Below, one piece after another: positions 35,013-47,881 of a DNA stretch of 64,000 nucleotides. A model generated the notes under the pieces. It was not told where the DNA came from. It did no database searches and saw nothing but the letters and a program-made list of their open reading frames with translations. The DNA is from Marasmius tenuissimus. Lineage: Eukaryota; Basidiomycota; Agaricomycetes; Agaricales; Marasmiaceae. How positions within the stretch are numbered: position 1 is the first letter of the stretch; each line of letters starts with the position of its first letter. The position numbers were made by a program, and so were the translations under genes. The stretch is taken from contig JAQOTA010000028.1 of assembly GCA_029532415.1 (NCBI GenBank), positions 62,001-126,000 of the forward strand. Reading direction: 5' to 3'.

Positions 35013-38000
35013 TTATCGTGGCGAGAACGAAAGCACGCGGTAGACCCAGGCTACGTCCGATATCCACTGCATAGATAGCAGATACAAACACCAGACCACG
35101 ATACCACAATCAACTGCTAACCACCACGTCGTTATGAAGGAGCGTTGCCAGACGACTCTGGCCGTATCAACACCACTGTCTGTAGGATTGTCAAATTATT
35201 GGGTTAGAACGATTCAATGCAAATTAAACTCGGAGAAAATGGATACGAACCGAGGTTGCTATCAGAGTCGGTTGGCTCGAGTTCCGTGCATACAATGGAA
35301 CCTTCCTCCTGTACCTTAACTTCCTCCGTTGGTTCATGCAATGTGCCTGATAAGAAATTGATGGAAACTCGAATCAGCGTCGCGCGCGGGATGCTTTGGG
35401 CCGCCAGTACGAACCTTCATGTTCCGCCTCAGATAGACGACAATGACGCGGGTCGTCGACTCCAGCCTGGAGGATGTTTACATCGAATCCAAAGGAGTGT
35501 GTAAGATCGGTAGTGGGCCGTTCGTTGGCAGAGGTAAACAGCGTATCATCCAGGTGTTCCGTTGTCGTGGGCTGTGGCATAACTGCCGGGTCTATATCCT
35601 GAGAGTTGTGATTGCCGGCGGATACGGTGGTGTCGTCACTGAGATTGATAATCTCAGAACTTTGAGTGCTCGATCCGCGTCGTAAGGCTAGATCGCGTGG
35701 GTGAGAGGCCGGATTTGATCCATGCTCTGGCATCTCGAGCAACCTTAAAGTCTGTGAAACTGAAGAGATGGGGAACGTTGGTATTGTGTCGGTAAGCGCG
35801 ATGTGTTCAGGTGGGAGGGGATGCAGCTGCTGGGTGCTCGAAGGTTCCTCAATGATTCGCCTATTTTCAGTTTCGTTCTTCTGACAAAGATCATCCTGAA
35901 GGATACGGGATTCATCAGGAGTCAAAGTAGTATAAGAACAGACTGGTAGCGCACCTGTTTTGGATGTACAAGGTGATTTTCGTGCCCTCCATCTTGCGCG
36001 CTATATCTCTTGAGCTTGTTGGCAACGACTTGTGAGGTGGTGAGGTCGGCTTCCGAATTCACAAGAGCATCGCCTATGTCCCTTTATCAGGATGAGGATA
36101 TTGACAGCAATGTAAGTAACCCACCTGGGACGGGTTCATTGCTACTGCAAGGCGAGGTGAAGGCTCCATTATTCTCATGCTGTTGGTTGTCCAAGGAATG
36201 GTTCAAGTCGATATTGGCATCTGTTTCTGCGTCCGAGTCGGTATCGGTGGGACAATCTAGAACATGAGGATCGGGATGACCAGATGTGAGGACGAGCGGT
36301 TGTGGATAGCTGAGAAATGAAAACTCACCTTCATCTACCACTTTGAATCGCTCCGAGTTGCTTATAGGGCGGAAAGCATTGACATCGTATCCAAGATGTC
36401 GAGCAAAGTCGGTTGTTGTCGGATCGAAACCTCGGGGGACTAGATACTGGCGAAGCAACTTGTAGGGGTCGGTGGGCCAGGACAATGATTTGAAGTATTT
36501 GCTGTACGTGAGCGCAATGGGAATGCCGAGGGTATGACAGTCATCGGGTGAAAGAGGAGGTTGGCCGCTTTCGTGGAACGACCAGTAGTGGAAGAGAGAG
36601 TGCTCGCCATCATCAGGCAAATGTGGATGGATGAACAGGTAGATTGGCTGTCGCTGTCGGAGCTCAATGGAGTCGGAGGAGTCAGAAATGGTGACAGAGC
36701 AGAGCGCCTGAGGCACGACCAGGTCTGTGCAATGTCAAAAGTTGGAGATGGCAACAAGGAAAGGGACGTACTGAAAACACTGAGATTTCCTTCCAAGGAT
36801 ATTCCCAGGGCATGAAAAATACTCAACGCCGCTGACACCCAGGCTTCTCTTGCATCGTCATTCAAGTGCAAATAGAGCGTCCGATCGTTGGAATCACCGA
36901 GTCGAAATCTACTCCAGTCAGTCAAAGGAAGTGGCGAAAAAGTTCAGATGAGCTCACCTAGTCCATCCATCTTCCAACAACTCTCGATCTACGAGATTGT
37001 TCCAATCGCTCTGCCAGACATTATTTGCAACAGCGATGGGGGTGTCGGTCAAAGTGCAAAACACCGTCGGCTGATCAACTGATCCAGGCACACCTACGTC
37101 ATACGAGCTGTATAAACCAACAATGTCATCCACAACTTGGTGATCTGTCCCCTGCTTCTTCAAAGATGCCAAGTAGCGTATCAGGACCTCCTCCTTGAGA
37201 AGGTCTGTAGTCGTGACTGGGTTCTCAATTCGATCGAACCACACACTAACCATATCTGAAGATGGCCCCATTGGACCACGACAGAAGACTCCCTTTCTCA
37301 TATCCATCCACAGGTCGACACCGCCTGACCTCTGACCCCAACCCCAATGATTCTACAACGTCTCTCAATCAACTTGGTTCTCAATCTCGTTAATCTTGTA
37401 CTCACCCACAAACAATCAAGATAATACTTGCCCACGCGCCTTATATTCTTTGCAAAGCCTTTAATGGGCACAAGTTCTAAAGTATACTATGAATCAGTTA
37501 TGCTCCGCTGACGTGTATGAGACCGCTTACCGCCCAAGAAAATCAACAGTGGGATTTTGGACCGGTTGAGCCCAAGGAGGTGGGCATCACTTGCACTTCT
37601 GCTCGGCTTCACAATCAAGTTCTCGGCGCAACCAGAGGATGTAAAACCTACAGATTGACTGAATAACGCTGAAAGCCGTGCTTCCATACCTACTTGAATG
37701 GTTCAGTACAGCTCCGAGCAGCTCAAGAAGGGTGGAATCATACCTCTGGAGCGCCCTGGCCTTGATAGCACTCAACTGTGACTATTGTTCCCTTTTCATT
37801 TCCCGATACAATTTCCCCAAGCCATACACTCTGTTCACAATCAAATACATGTCGATGCGTTTTCCGGTCCCATTTCTCAAAATTTTGTCGATGTATCATT
37901 CGAAGCGGCCGAATATCACCGCGCCTGTATTCTCCGTACTAGTAAATTCAACTTTTATAAGCCTGCAAAACCTCGAGAGACTCCCGATAATTACCCACCT

Positions 38001-38217
38001 GGTCGTACTCCGCCTCCTCCGCCTCGGTCCCTTGGATGAACCATCGTATTGGGCGGCTTTCCTGGGTTATCCTGTTGTTATTATTGACAATAAGGCTCCC
38101 AGGCCCGTTATTTACGTTTTGATCCCTCCCGATATGCACGAGTCGGAGTTCAGAGCTGCCAGAACTTGGTTGGTCGTTGTCGGCAGAGGAGGAAGAAGTC
38201 GAAGCGGAATAGGGCAT
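35013..38217 (-). CDS. Family A copy 5 (A5), apparently intact
   Basis: It has the same 13-exon plan as A3. Exon 1 is 38217-37999 (73 codons, GRDQNVNNGPG...IVNNNNR). Later words are DCEQSVWLGEIVSG, LNRSKIPLLIFLGG, ELVPIKGFAKN, LWMDMRKGVFCRGP, PTVFCTLTDTPIAVANNVW, RQPIYLFIHPHLPDD, GFDPTTTDFARHLGYD and linker DDLCQKNETENRRI. The last exon reads TWWLAVDCGIVVWCLYLLSM and ends SFSPR-stop at 35013-35015. The reading frame is also open upstream to 38394 because a TATATACTC replaces the in-frame stop seen in other copies. I start at 38217 because A2, A4 and A6 have a stop there. Exon 8 groups with A2, but the linker exon groups with A3, so the copy is a mosaic. Confidence 0.8.
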
Positions 38218-38262
38218 GGCGTGGACTCGGTAGCTGCTCAGCGTACTACGAGGTAATATCGA

Positions 38263-38270
38263 GTATATAT
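38263..38270 (-). promoter_or_regulatory. TATA-like motif upstream of A5
   Basis: ATATATAC on the minus strand, about 46 nt before the chosen A5 ATG. It is the one-base variant of the TATATAATC found at the same place before A2, A4 and A6. Confidence 0.35.
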
Positions 38271-40490
38271 CCTTCTCGAAAGCCTCATGCTGTTCTGCAT
38301 CAGGCACCCAAGTCAAAATTTTTATCGGTATGTTGAAACCGCATATTAACTGGCTGTAGAGCGCAAGTAAGTGGGCCATCACATCATTACACATAGTCCG
38401 AATGACCGCGGTTTCTTACGTGGAAGACATGAGTAAACTCAGTGGTTGATCGAGGACCACAGGCAACTCACTCGTTCAAGTTGCGGGAATTCTCCTTAGT
38501 ATCCCCACTCCCCCTAGCTCAAAGCTCGTCGCTTCCTACAGTATTGTCAACATCTGGTTGTAAGAAAAATGGTTCGAGCTCTCTCAGCAAACCTAAATGG
38601 GCGTCAGAATCCAGCCTTCGACCACGACTTACTTTGTGGAATGAAATTCAAGCTGTCTATCAGCTCCACTTCAAATATGACTGGGCGATAGAAACACACC
38701 TGATCGCTCCAATGAATGAGTAGAAGAATCCAGAACATATGATTCCATCAAGACCAGTTCCCGACAGGAACAGTTTGAACGTTCGAGGAAAAAATAGCAA
38801 GCTCAGAGCTGCGTCAGATTGTAAACACGCGGTGGTCGGCTATAGTGAGCCTGTGCCCCTCTTGCCACTCATGACGACTCGGTGTACACTGTTGAGGTTA
38901 TGTTTCATCGAAATCGCCCAAGAAAAGACACAAAAACCGACCTTCAGCCACCGATAGCCTTGACGGTCTTCCCCGAAACAGACTCGTAAATCAATGAGTC
39001 GTTCTAGAGCTTGCCTTGAGGCCGCCTGTGTGTGTGGCTATTTTTGTGAACATCTGATCTTGGAAGACGCGAGGCTTACGTTGACCCTTTGCCCAGGTCG
39101 CAGGGATCGGTAAGGTCGGTTTTTCATGTCGACCTCTTTCGTGAAGGCAACGGTTTGTGCGCGCCTCAAGGGAGCAAAGACGGAAGTTGCGCACGTAGTT
39201 AGTAGACGGTTTTCCATTCGAGTGATAGATTGAGCCGAGGTATACGCGCATACGTTCAGAGGGACACATGGCGAGTTGTGATCCCCGCCGTATAGCGGGC
39301 CATTAGTACAGGTCTGCCAGTGCAAGACCCATAGTAGCGGCTCAAGAAATCGCAGACTTGGGCGCTCTTCGATAATGTTTCGAGAAATGTGTCGAGCTGT
39401 GAAAGCGTAGCGGCGAACTACACTGGTCCGAAGTCGCGCTATTCTATCAAGGAGGCCAGTCTATAATGAGCAATGATGTCGAGGTCGCACTCACATACAC
39501 CAGTTTCTGTTAGGACACCTCTCCGAGTCGTAAACAACTAGCCATCAATACTCTGGAGCCTGGGAATGAGAACATCAAGTCCCATCGGTCAGTTGGGATC
39601 AGGATTTGCAAGACACCTCTCGGATCGGGGAAACAGGTTCGTGAGCAAACTATCTCATCTGCGGGTTCTCAAGCCCGAGTCTGGGGAGTGGATGTACTCG
39701 AGTCGTACCGGAGACGAATACGAGCATCTTCGATCCAAACGACCGTATTTCCCAGTAATGCTTTTGGTATTCGCCAGTAGCTTCTGCCTGATAACTGGAG
39801 GCAGCAATCGCCAAAGTGTCTCAAATCGGATATCTTTCGAGTTGATGCCGATGCCGATGCACCCTCGTATGGTTCCTCGATTTTGCTGAGTTCGAGTTTC
39901 TGCGGGAGAGATTGTGAGTAATCGTCGTCGAGAGGTCGCAGGAAGGACAAGTAACCGACATCAGAACAAATACCAGAGGACTATTGTGAAATACGCGCCA
40001 GAAAATGGCTTGAATTCGGTTTGTTGGGTCGAGCCCATTTGGAAAGGAACTGAAGTGAGTCTCAGATAGGCCTACATCAAGGTAGAGAATCCACGAAATC
40101 AGCCAGTGATCTTAATGAAAACCTAGTATGGACCATGGTAGGCGTTCCGGACAACAAGCGAATCAGCTTTGTCAGCGGCCGTCGCGTTGAGCCGAGGAGG
40201 TTACCCGTGGGAAGTACCATAATCTCTCTTGTTGACCCTCACCATGCACGATTCGGATAGTCTTGCTGCTTTCCCTTTCAACCCACGACAGATACCTTGA
40301 CCAGTGATGCGCTAATACTCAACCTGGATACTCACCACTCAACCCAAAGCAAGATCAAGTGGCGGAGGAAGAAAACCAAGTCGCAACCGCAGCTTCGTTC
40401 ATGATAAATTCAACATTTGTGACGCAGTCATAGTTGAAGCGGGAGTTGTAGTAAAGCGAAGGAGGCCAGGATAATGCTACTGATTGCCAG
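38271..40490 (-). pseudogene. Decayed family B copy 5
   Basis: Nearly collinear with B2 (14361-16600), as part of the segmental duplication. The minus-strand words VFAPLRRAQTVAFTKEV and SLRPGQRVN recur at 39038-39325, and LPQKLELSKIEEPYEGASAS at 39850-39940. The same stops and frame changes as in B2 are present, so decay predates the duplication. Confidence 0.45.
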
Positions 40491-42330
40491 AGTCACGTAC
40501 GTTCTCTGAACAATTTTCCTGCTACTATTCCCGCTCATAATAGGCTTGCTGAAGGCCCTAACCGTTCATTTGGAGACAATAATAGACGAGACTGAGGGAA
40601 ACGTCAAGAAAAACGAAGTGGAAGCGACGTCGAAACACATGCGGCAGAGGACTCGGATTGGTGGATTTGTCGACTCGGGCATCCCGTTCAGATGATTTAA
40701 AGGCTGTGAAAAATTGTCCACGTGTATGGGGAGGCTTATCTTGAACGGCCTCGGAATACTCATGCTGCTGCTCTACGCCCCCAAATTACCCATCAGGTCG
40801 AATAATCTACTACGTTCGTCCCCTGGTCGCCCACAGAAGACAAAATTTGGGGGTTTCAAGCGGATATGAAGCCGAGCGCGATCGGGTGTATGAATTGGGG
40901 CCATCATCTCTAGAAGGGTAGATTCGACGGTCTGGCTTGGATATAACCCCGGAGGTGAGTTATTCGCGAGTTTGCTTGCGCTAGGAAACGATTGCTAATG
41001 ACGGGACCAGATATGACACTAGATACGTGTGTCTCGGGAGGTTTATGAGCTCCATAAACTGCTGGGAGGATTTCATCTGGTCGTGACTCCGACGATAGAC
41101 GCCAAATTATGGCTGCAACCTGTGACTCACATCGTGGTTAACAGGACTCGTAATAAATTGTGTAAGATGGCTCTACAAGGCAGCCCGTCTTGTCATTTAC
41201 TCGAGTCGGAACGAATATGGCTCGGTGGATGGAGAGTTGTGAAGACTGGACGAAGAAGGTCCCACGTCACTGCTGGCCCTCGAAGAGGACATCTGCAGGG
41301 AATACTTGGCAAAGGTTGGAGGTGTAACAAATGCTGTTGTCTGCGGTGTAAGTGACTCCACTATGCCTCTTCGAAGCATTTATACTTAATTACTAGTCAG
41401 TGTCATCCCGACTTTGGACAAGGATCGGACGTAGGTCATCGCTCGAACTCACGGATACAGCTCGGACTACCGCGAAGAATAAAGCGGTTTTGCAGTAGAA
41501 ATCAGTGAGTAAACATCACAAACCCATGTCCTATTGCTCACTGGGCTAACATCCACTCGGTCTGGTAGAACACCCTCGACCTTACTGTAGTCACCGTCGG
41601 TGATTTATTCTCGGTTTCATCGGCGGGTGGGACTCTAACGCTACGCTCGGTTGCCGCAACGTCAGAAGTATCATGAATGTGAGTGTACTCGACCGGCCCG
41701 GCTCATTTGCTGATACTCACAGTCCTTTCATTCGACTAGATCCTCCAGAGTTGCACGAGGTTATTGAGCTCACTAGGGAGGCCCTCACACTGTCAAGCCT
41801 ACCAGTGGTAGCTTGTTCTCGTAGCGGACGAGCCTCTAGCCTCAGGACGATTAAGGTAGAAGGGCAGAGAGTATTTGGGATCTGAGAGCCTTGATTCCCA
41901 TACTACTGAAAACCGCTGTACGTGGGATCTTTAAGGATGCCGGACGTACTTCGAGGGAGCTAAGGGTTGATGCATATCATAACGATTGCCCGGTCCTTGA
42001 CTCTAGGTTTGGTGTATTTCGCCCCTAGCACAAGACACGAAAATAGGAACTCACTGATCTGAAATTCTGAATGATTGTGATTGAAATAGACATGATTGCG
42101 CTGAACCGGTTTCAAGTTCATTTAACCTCTCGTTTGAATGCCTGCCAGTCTGTACCGCTGATATATATCAGCAACTATGGCTCGACAGTTTCTCGTGGTC
42201 AGCGAGGCCGAGCTACAGCCAAGAGTGTGTACCTCAAAGTCCATAATACTGACTACCAGTCGTTTGAAATCCGAATATATGCAATCAGCCAGCGAATTGG
42301 AACTGTGATCTCGACGGTCGGCACGTAAAC
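40491..42330 (+). repeat. Region C copy 5, decayed and unidentified
   Basis: Near-identical to C2. One frame is longer here than in C2 (41029-41355, 108 codons, from KLLGGFHLVVTPTIDAK to CNKCCCLRCK), because a stop present in C2 near 17332 is absent. This suggests C2 lost a stretch of coding capacity after or before duplication, or that both are remnants in which one stop differs. No product can be named. Confidence 0.4.
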
Positions 42331-42849
42331 CCTACAAAACTACATTTTAGCGCCCTCGTGTCGTGAATCGTGACGCTCGGGCCCCCTTCAGACCTCCGAG
42401 TTGCAGGAGAAATCCAGTCATTTATTGCTGAATCTTACCCGACCCGTCTCAGGTATAAATTGGGCCCTGCAGTTCGTCTGACAAGGACATTTTTTCTTAG
42501 GAGTGAGAAGACCCACCTTTCTTGAATCCGTGAAACCTCAAAATTCGCCCACCTGATCGCCCTGGAAGTTGTTCTCATCTCATTCAATCTATCACGCTGC
42601 GCCCGACAGACACAGATATCCTAATGTTCAATTTCATTCCGACTCAGACTTGAGCGAATCAGATACAGGTATCAAAGGTGGAAGGTCGCGCGAAAACCAT
42701 GTTGAACATACTGTAAGACATACCTCTGCCCGTCCTAACGATAGGACAGCTGGTCTGGTAACCTCTTCGATCTTGCTCTACTCGTTTGAAAACGGCCCGC
42801 GACGAGTAACCGACGTATCGAATCAATTTCTAACAACTAAATAACCATA
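42331..42849. other. Intergenic stretch between C5 and A9b
   Basis: Duplicate of 18441-18961, with the same 91-codon plus-strand frame (42569-42844). No gene is supported. Confidence 0.3.
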
Positions 42850-44228
42850 TCACCGGGAAATGACCATACAACCTACGACTCTATACGATCGACAACCGTC
42901 CGAAAACAACACACAACTTATCGACGTCGGGTCGAATTGAGCTCGAAATACCCACTCCATCTCCGTTATGGTAGACTGATCTTCTCTCGTATCATTGTCT
43001 AAGTAGGCCGATGTCAGTAATAGACCATGCTAAACAACGACCATCGCATCACTCACTCTTCATATTGATGTTAGGACTTGAATCGACGTATTGGAGTAGA
43101 TTTCGCACTCTCGGATATTGGTGATACCCATACTGCTTGTGAAGCCAATACTGTGGTCTCCCGGGAGGGTATAAGAATTATGGACGTTGTTGCCGTTGTC
43201 CTCAGGGATACCCGACCTACTCCATTGAAGTGGTAATGTAGGTTTCAGAGAAGAGATCACAGTCGCCTGAGCGCGCTCTGGCTCGATCCCTATCCTTTGG
43301 TGGGGGGATGAGGCGCTTGACGGCTGATTCGTGCAATCAATCTTGAACGACATGTCCATTGGGGTGTGGCTCGGAAGAATGGAGGAGAAAGTCGAGTGCT
43401 GGTTGGGATGGGCAATGGAATGGTCGGCGTGGTGGACCGCCGAATTACTTACATTCAATACTGAGCCATAGCTGATGGATATTATTATAGACTCCTCAAG
43501 GAACAAATTTCTGTCGGAATGTATGTCGGGTTCCTTCACATGCTGTTTATTCATGGTGTTGTCGTCACCGTGAGGAATATCCTACGGTGGTGAAATCATT
43601 CAGACGATCAAGATAACAGATAGACTGGTGACGCACCTGCGCTGCATGTGCCTGACAGCACTCTGTCTCTTCTATTGTCCCAGCCCCCCGAAGCTTCTCG
43701 TCAACATAATCAGAGGTTACGAAGTTGAAACGTTGACTTCTAGGCCCACGACAGCAACCCCTAGGTTGTTATGAGTGCTTGAACATAGACGACAAGATAC
43801 GCAACCCACCTAAGGTCGAGGCTGCGGAATTTTCAAGCCTGTGTATGAGCGAAGATCGCGCGGCGTTGACGGTAGAACGCGAGTTATCACTGGCCAAGGA
43901 GCCTAAATATGAGATTCAGGGGGACCGAAACCTAGTCAAGAGTGTTAATGGGCAGCTAAGCAGGAAAAACGCACCTTCATCTAGCATCTCAAGTCGATCC
44001 GAGTCGTTTGAAGGGTGGAAGGCATAGCTTTTGAGTCCGAGACGTCGAGCAAAGTCAACGGTTATTGGGTCGAAACCTTGGAGGACTTGATACTGGTGCA
44101 GCAACTTATAGCGATCGGTGGACCAGCAATATGATATCGGATATGATGATTGAGTTGACGATTGCTCGGGATATTTGCTGTATGTCAAAGCTTTGCTTCC
44201 TGGCTTGGGAGTCGCGGTGTGGCCGTTA
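42850..44228 (-). pseudogene. Truncated family A copy A9b (C-terminal half)
   Basis: Duplicate of A9a. The long linker exon (43060-43578) and the last exon (stop at 42850-42852) encode the same residues as A9a. It lacks exons 1-7. Because the copy is a recent duplicate, its open frames are not evidence of selection. Confidence 0.6.
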
Positions 44229-44585
44229 CCGCTAACTCCAGTCCATGGGCACTCATTAGTAGGACGATCTTGAATCGAAACTGAACCTCACATCTTACTT
44301 GTGACCTCCTTCACAAACACAGAGAAGTTGAACCATAACCCAAGTTCTTGTTCCCAAACGTTATGCCTAATTATAGTATTTCAGGACTCTGATGCGACAC
44401 TGGCGAGCACGAAACTCAGATTACCCCGTTTCCTTACAAGTTCGCCCCAAGTGTGCAGGACAAAACCACTTATAAGATGCGAGCCAACGGGTGAATATCA
44501 AATCCAAGATTACAATAAACAATCTCCATTAACTGGTAATCGAAGTAGGATACGGCCAGTCCAACCTGTCCGAATAAACTCGTAG
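44229..44585. other. 3' flank of A6
   Basis: Near-identical to 20341-20705. Probably 3' untranslated or terminator DNA. No gene is seen. Confidence 0.4.
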
Positions 44586-47500
44586 TTATTGTGGCCAGAG
44601 CGAAAGCACGCGGTAGACCCAGAACACGCCCGAAAGCCACTGCATAGATAGCAAAAACAAACACCAAAACACGATAATGCAATCGAATACCAACCACCAT
44701 GTCGCTAGGAAGGAGTGTTTCTGGATGCGACTGGTCGTATCGACACCACCGTCTGTAGAATTGTGAAAAACAGGTTAGAACCATTTAATGCACTTCGAAC
44801 ATGGAGAAGATAGATGGATACGAACCGAGGTTGCTACCAAAGTTGGTTGGCTCGAGTTCCGTGCATACAATGGAACCTTCCTCCTGTACCTTAACTTCCT
44901 TCGTTGATTCATACAATGTACCTGTTCAAAGATCAATAGGAAACTCGAATCAGCGTCACGGGCGGAATGCTTTAGATCGCTAGTACGAACCTTCATGTTC
45001 CAGCTCAGATAGACGACGATGACCGACGTCGTCGACTCCAGCCTGGAGGACGTTCTCATCGAATCCCAAGCGTTGTGTAAGATCCGTGGTGGGTTGTTCA
45101 TTGGTAGTAGTGGATGGTCTGTCATCCGGGAGTTCCATTGTTCTACGCTGTGCCATATCTGTCGGGCCTATATCCTGAGAGCTGTGTTTGCCGTCGGATA
45201 CGGTGGTGTCGTCACTGAGATTGATAATCTCAGAACTTTGAGTGCTCGATCCGCGTCGTAAGACTAGACCGCGTGGGTCAGACGCCAAATCTGCTTCATG
45301 CTGTGGCATTTCGAGCGACCTTAAGGTCTGTGAGACTGAGGATATGGGGAACGTTGGTGATGTGTCGGTAAGCGCGATGTGTTCAGGTGGGAGGGGATGC
45401 AGCTGCTGGATACTCGAAGGTTCCTGAATGATTCGCCCATCTTCGGTCTCGTTCTTCTGACAGAGCTCATCCTAGGAATCGGGAATTCATCAAGAGTTGA
45501 TGTAGGAAAAACAGGCTGGTAGCGCACCTGTCCTCCATGTACAAGGCGATTTTTGTCCCCTCCATCTTGCGTGCTGTTGCCAAATCTCTGATGCTTGTTG
45601 GCAACGTGATCTGAGGTGGTGAGGTCGGCCTCCGAATTCACAAGAGCATCACCTATATGCTGTTATCAGGATCAGGACATTTACAATGATGTATGCAACC
45701 CACCCGGGACGGGCATGTTCCTGCTGCAATGTGAGGTCGAAGCTCCATTATTCTCGTGCCGTTGGTTTTCCGAGGAATGGTTCGAGTCGATATCGGCATC
45801 TGTTTCTGCGTCCGAGTCAGTATCGGTGGGGCAACCTAGAACATGAGGATCGGGATGACCAGATGTGAGGACGAGCGGTTGTGGATAGCTGAGAAGCGAA
45901 AACTGACCTTCATCTACCACTTTGAATCGATCGGAGTTGTTTATAGGGCGAAAAGCGTAGTCACCGTATTCGAGATGTGGAGCAAAGTCGGTTGTTGTCG
46001 GATCGAAACCTCGGGGGACTAGATACTGGCGAAGCAACTTGTAGCGGTCGGTAGGCCAGGACCATGATATGAAGGATTTCCTGCACTGGAGTTCAGCGGG
46101 GAGTCCGAGGGTATGACAGATTTCAGGTGTGAGAGGAGGTTGGCCGCTTTCGTGGAACGACCAGTAATGGAAGGAAGTCGTAGTATACCAGCGTCCGTCA
46201 GGCAGCAAGTTGGAAAGAGGAGATGGATGGATGAAAAGGTAGATTGGTTGTCGCTGTCGGAGTTCGGAGGAGTCGGAGGAGTCGGAAAGGTCGCCCTCGC
46301 ACCACACCCGAGGCACGACCAGGTCTGTGCAATGTCAAAAGGTGAAAATGGCAGCAAGGGAAGAGACGTACTGTAAACACTGAGATCTCCTTCCAAGGAT
46401 ATTCCCAGGGCATGAAAAATACTCAACGCCGCTGACACCCAGGGTCTTCTTGCATCCCAATTCAATTGCAAATTGAACGTCCGATGCTTGGAATCAACGA
46501 GTCGAAATCTACTCCAGTCAGTCAAAGGAAGTAGCGAAAAAGTTCAGATGAGCTCACCTAGTCCATCCATCTCCCAACTGCTTTTGCTCTACGAAATTGT
46601 CGCGGCACAGATCCTCCCAGACATTATTCGCAACAGCGATGGGGGTGTCAGTCAAAGTGCAAAACACCGTCGGCTGATCAACTGATCCACGCACATCTAC
46701 GTCATACGAACTGTATAAACCAACATGAACAATGCCATGCACAACTTGGCGATCTGCCCCCTTCTTCTTCAAAGATGCCAAGTAGCGTATCAGGACCTCC
46801 TCCTTGAGAAGGTCTGTAGTCGTGACTGGGTTCTCAATTCGATCGAGCCCCACCACAACAAACATATCTAAAGATGGCCCAATTGGACCACGACAGAAGA
46901 CTCCCTTTCTCATATCCATCCACAGGTCGACACCGCCTGACCCCCAAACCCAACCCCAATGATTCTACAACGTCTCTCAATCAACTTGGTTCTCAATCTC
47001 GTTAATCTTGTACTCACCCCCAAACAATCAAGATAATACTGGCCCACGCGCCTTATATTCTTTGCAAAGCCTTTAATGGGCACAAGTTCTAAAGTATACT
47101 ATGAATCAGTTATGCTCCGCTGACGTGTATGAGACCGCTTACCGCCCAAGAAAATCAACAGTGGGATTTTGGACCGGTTGAGCCCAAGGAGGTGGGCATC
47201 ACTTGCACTTCTGCTCGGCTTCACAATCAAGTTCTCGGCGCAACCAGAGGATGTAAAACCTACAGATTGACTGAATAACGCTGAAAGCCGTGCTTCCATA
47301 CCTACTTGAATGGTTCAGTACAGCTCCGAGCAGCTCAAGAAGGGTGGAATCATACCTCTGGAGCGCCCTGGCCTTGATAGCACTCAACTGTGACTATTGT
47401 TCCCTTTTCATTTCCCGATACAATTTCCCCAAGCCATACACTCTGTTCACAATCAAATACATGTCGATGCGTTTTCCGGTCCCATTTCTCAAGATTTCGT

Positions 47501-47829
47501 CGATGTATCATTCGAAGCAGCTGAATATCACCGCGCCTGTATTCTCCGTACTAGTAAATTCAACTTTTATAAGCCTGCAAAACCTCGAGAGACTCCCGAC
47601 CATTACCCACCTGGTCGTACTCCGCTTCCTCCGCCTCGGTCCCTTGAATGTACCATCGTATTGGGCGGCTTTCCTGGGTTATCCTGTTGTTATTGTTGAC
47701 AATAAGGCTCCCAGGCCCGTTATTCACGTTTTGATCCCTCCCGATATGCACGAGTCGGAGTGCAGGGCTGCTAGAACTTGGTTGGTCGTTGTCGGCAGAG
47801 GAGGAAGAAGTCGAAGCGGAATAGGGCAT
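44586..47829 (-). CDS. Family A copy 6 (A6), apparently intact
   Basis: Exon 1 is 47829-47611 (73 codons, GRDQNVNNGPG...IVNNNNR). The core words follow in order: LNRSKIPLLIFLGG, LWMDMRKGVFCRGP, LLKEEVLIRYLASL, PTVFCTLTDTPIAVANNVW, RQPIYLFIHPSPLSN and FDPTTTDFAPHLEYGD. The linker begins ELCQKNETEDGRI. As in A2, a one-base insertion at the start of exon 12 would give a stop, but using the next ACAG acceptor yields GTLYESTKEVKVQEEGSI in frame. The last exon reads FLATWWLVFDCIIVFWCLFL and ends SLWPQ-stop at 44586-44588. Exon 8 groups with A3, the linker exon with A2, and exons 3-6 with A5, so this is a mosaic. Function unknown. Confidence 0.8.
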
Positions 47830-47872
47830 GGCGTGGACTCGGTAGCTGCTCAGCGTACTACGAGGTAATATC

Positions 47873-47881
47873 GATTATATA
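47873..47881 (-). promoter_or_regulatory. TATA-like motif upstream of A6
   Basis: TATATAATC on the minus strand, 44 nt before the A6 ATG, at the same place as in A2 and A4. Confidence 0.4.

Larger units (their letters stand above)
37999..44760. repeat. Segmental duplication, right copy
   Basis: Partner of about 14090-20870. The stretch 42340-44190 looks identical to 18452-20302 at an offset of 23,888, including non-coding DNA. Elsewhere there are scattered substitutions and small indels. High identity in non-coding DNA points to a recent duplication or gene conversion, or possibly an assembly artefact. Confidence 0.85.
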
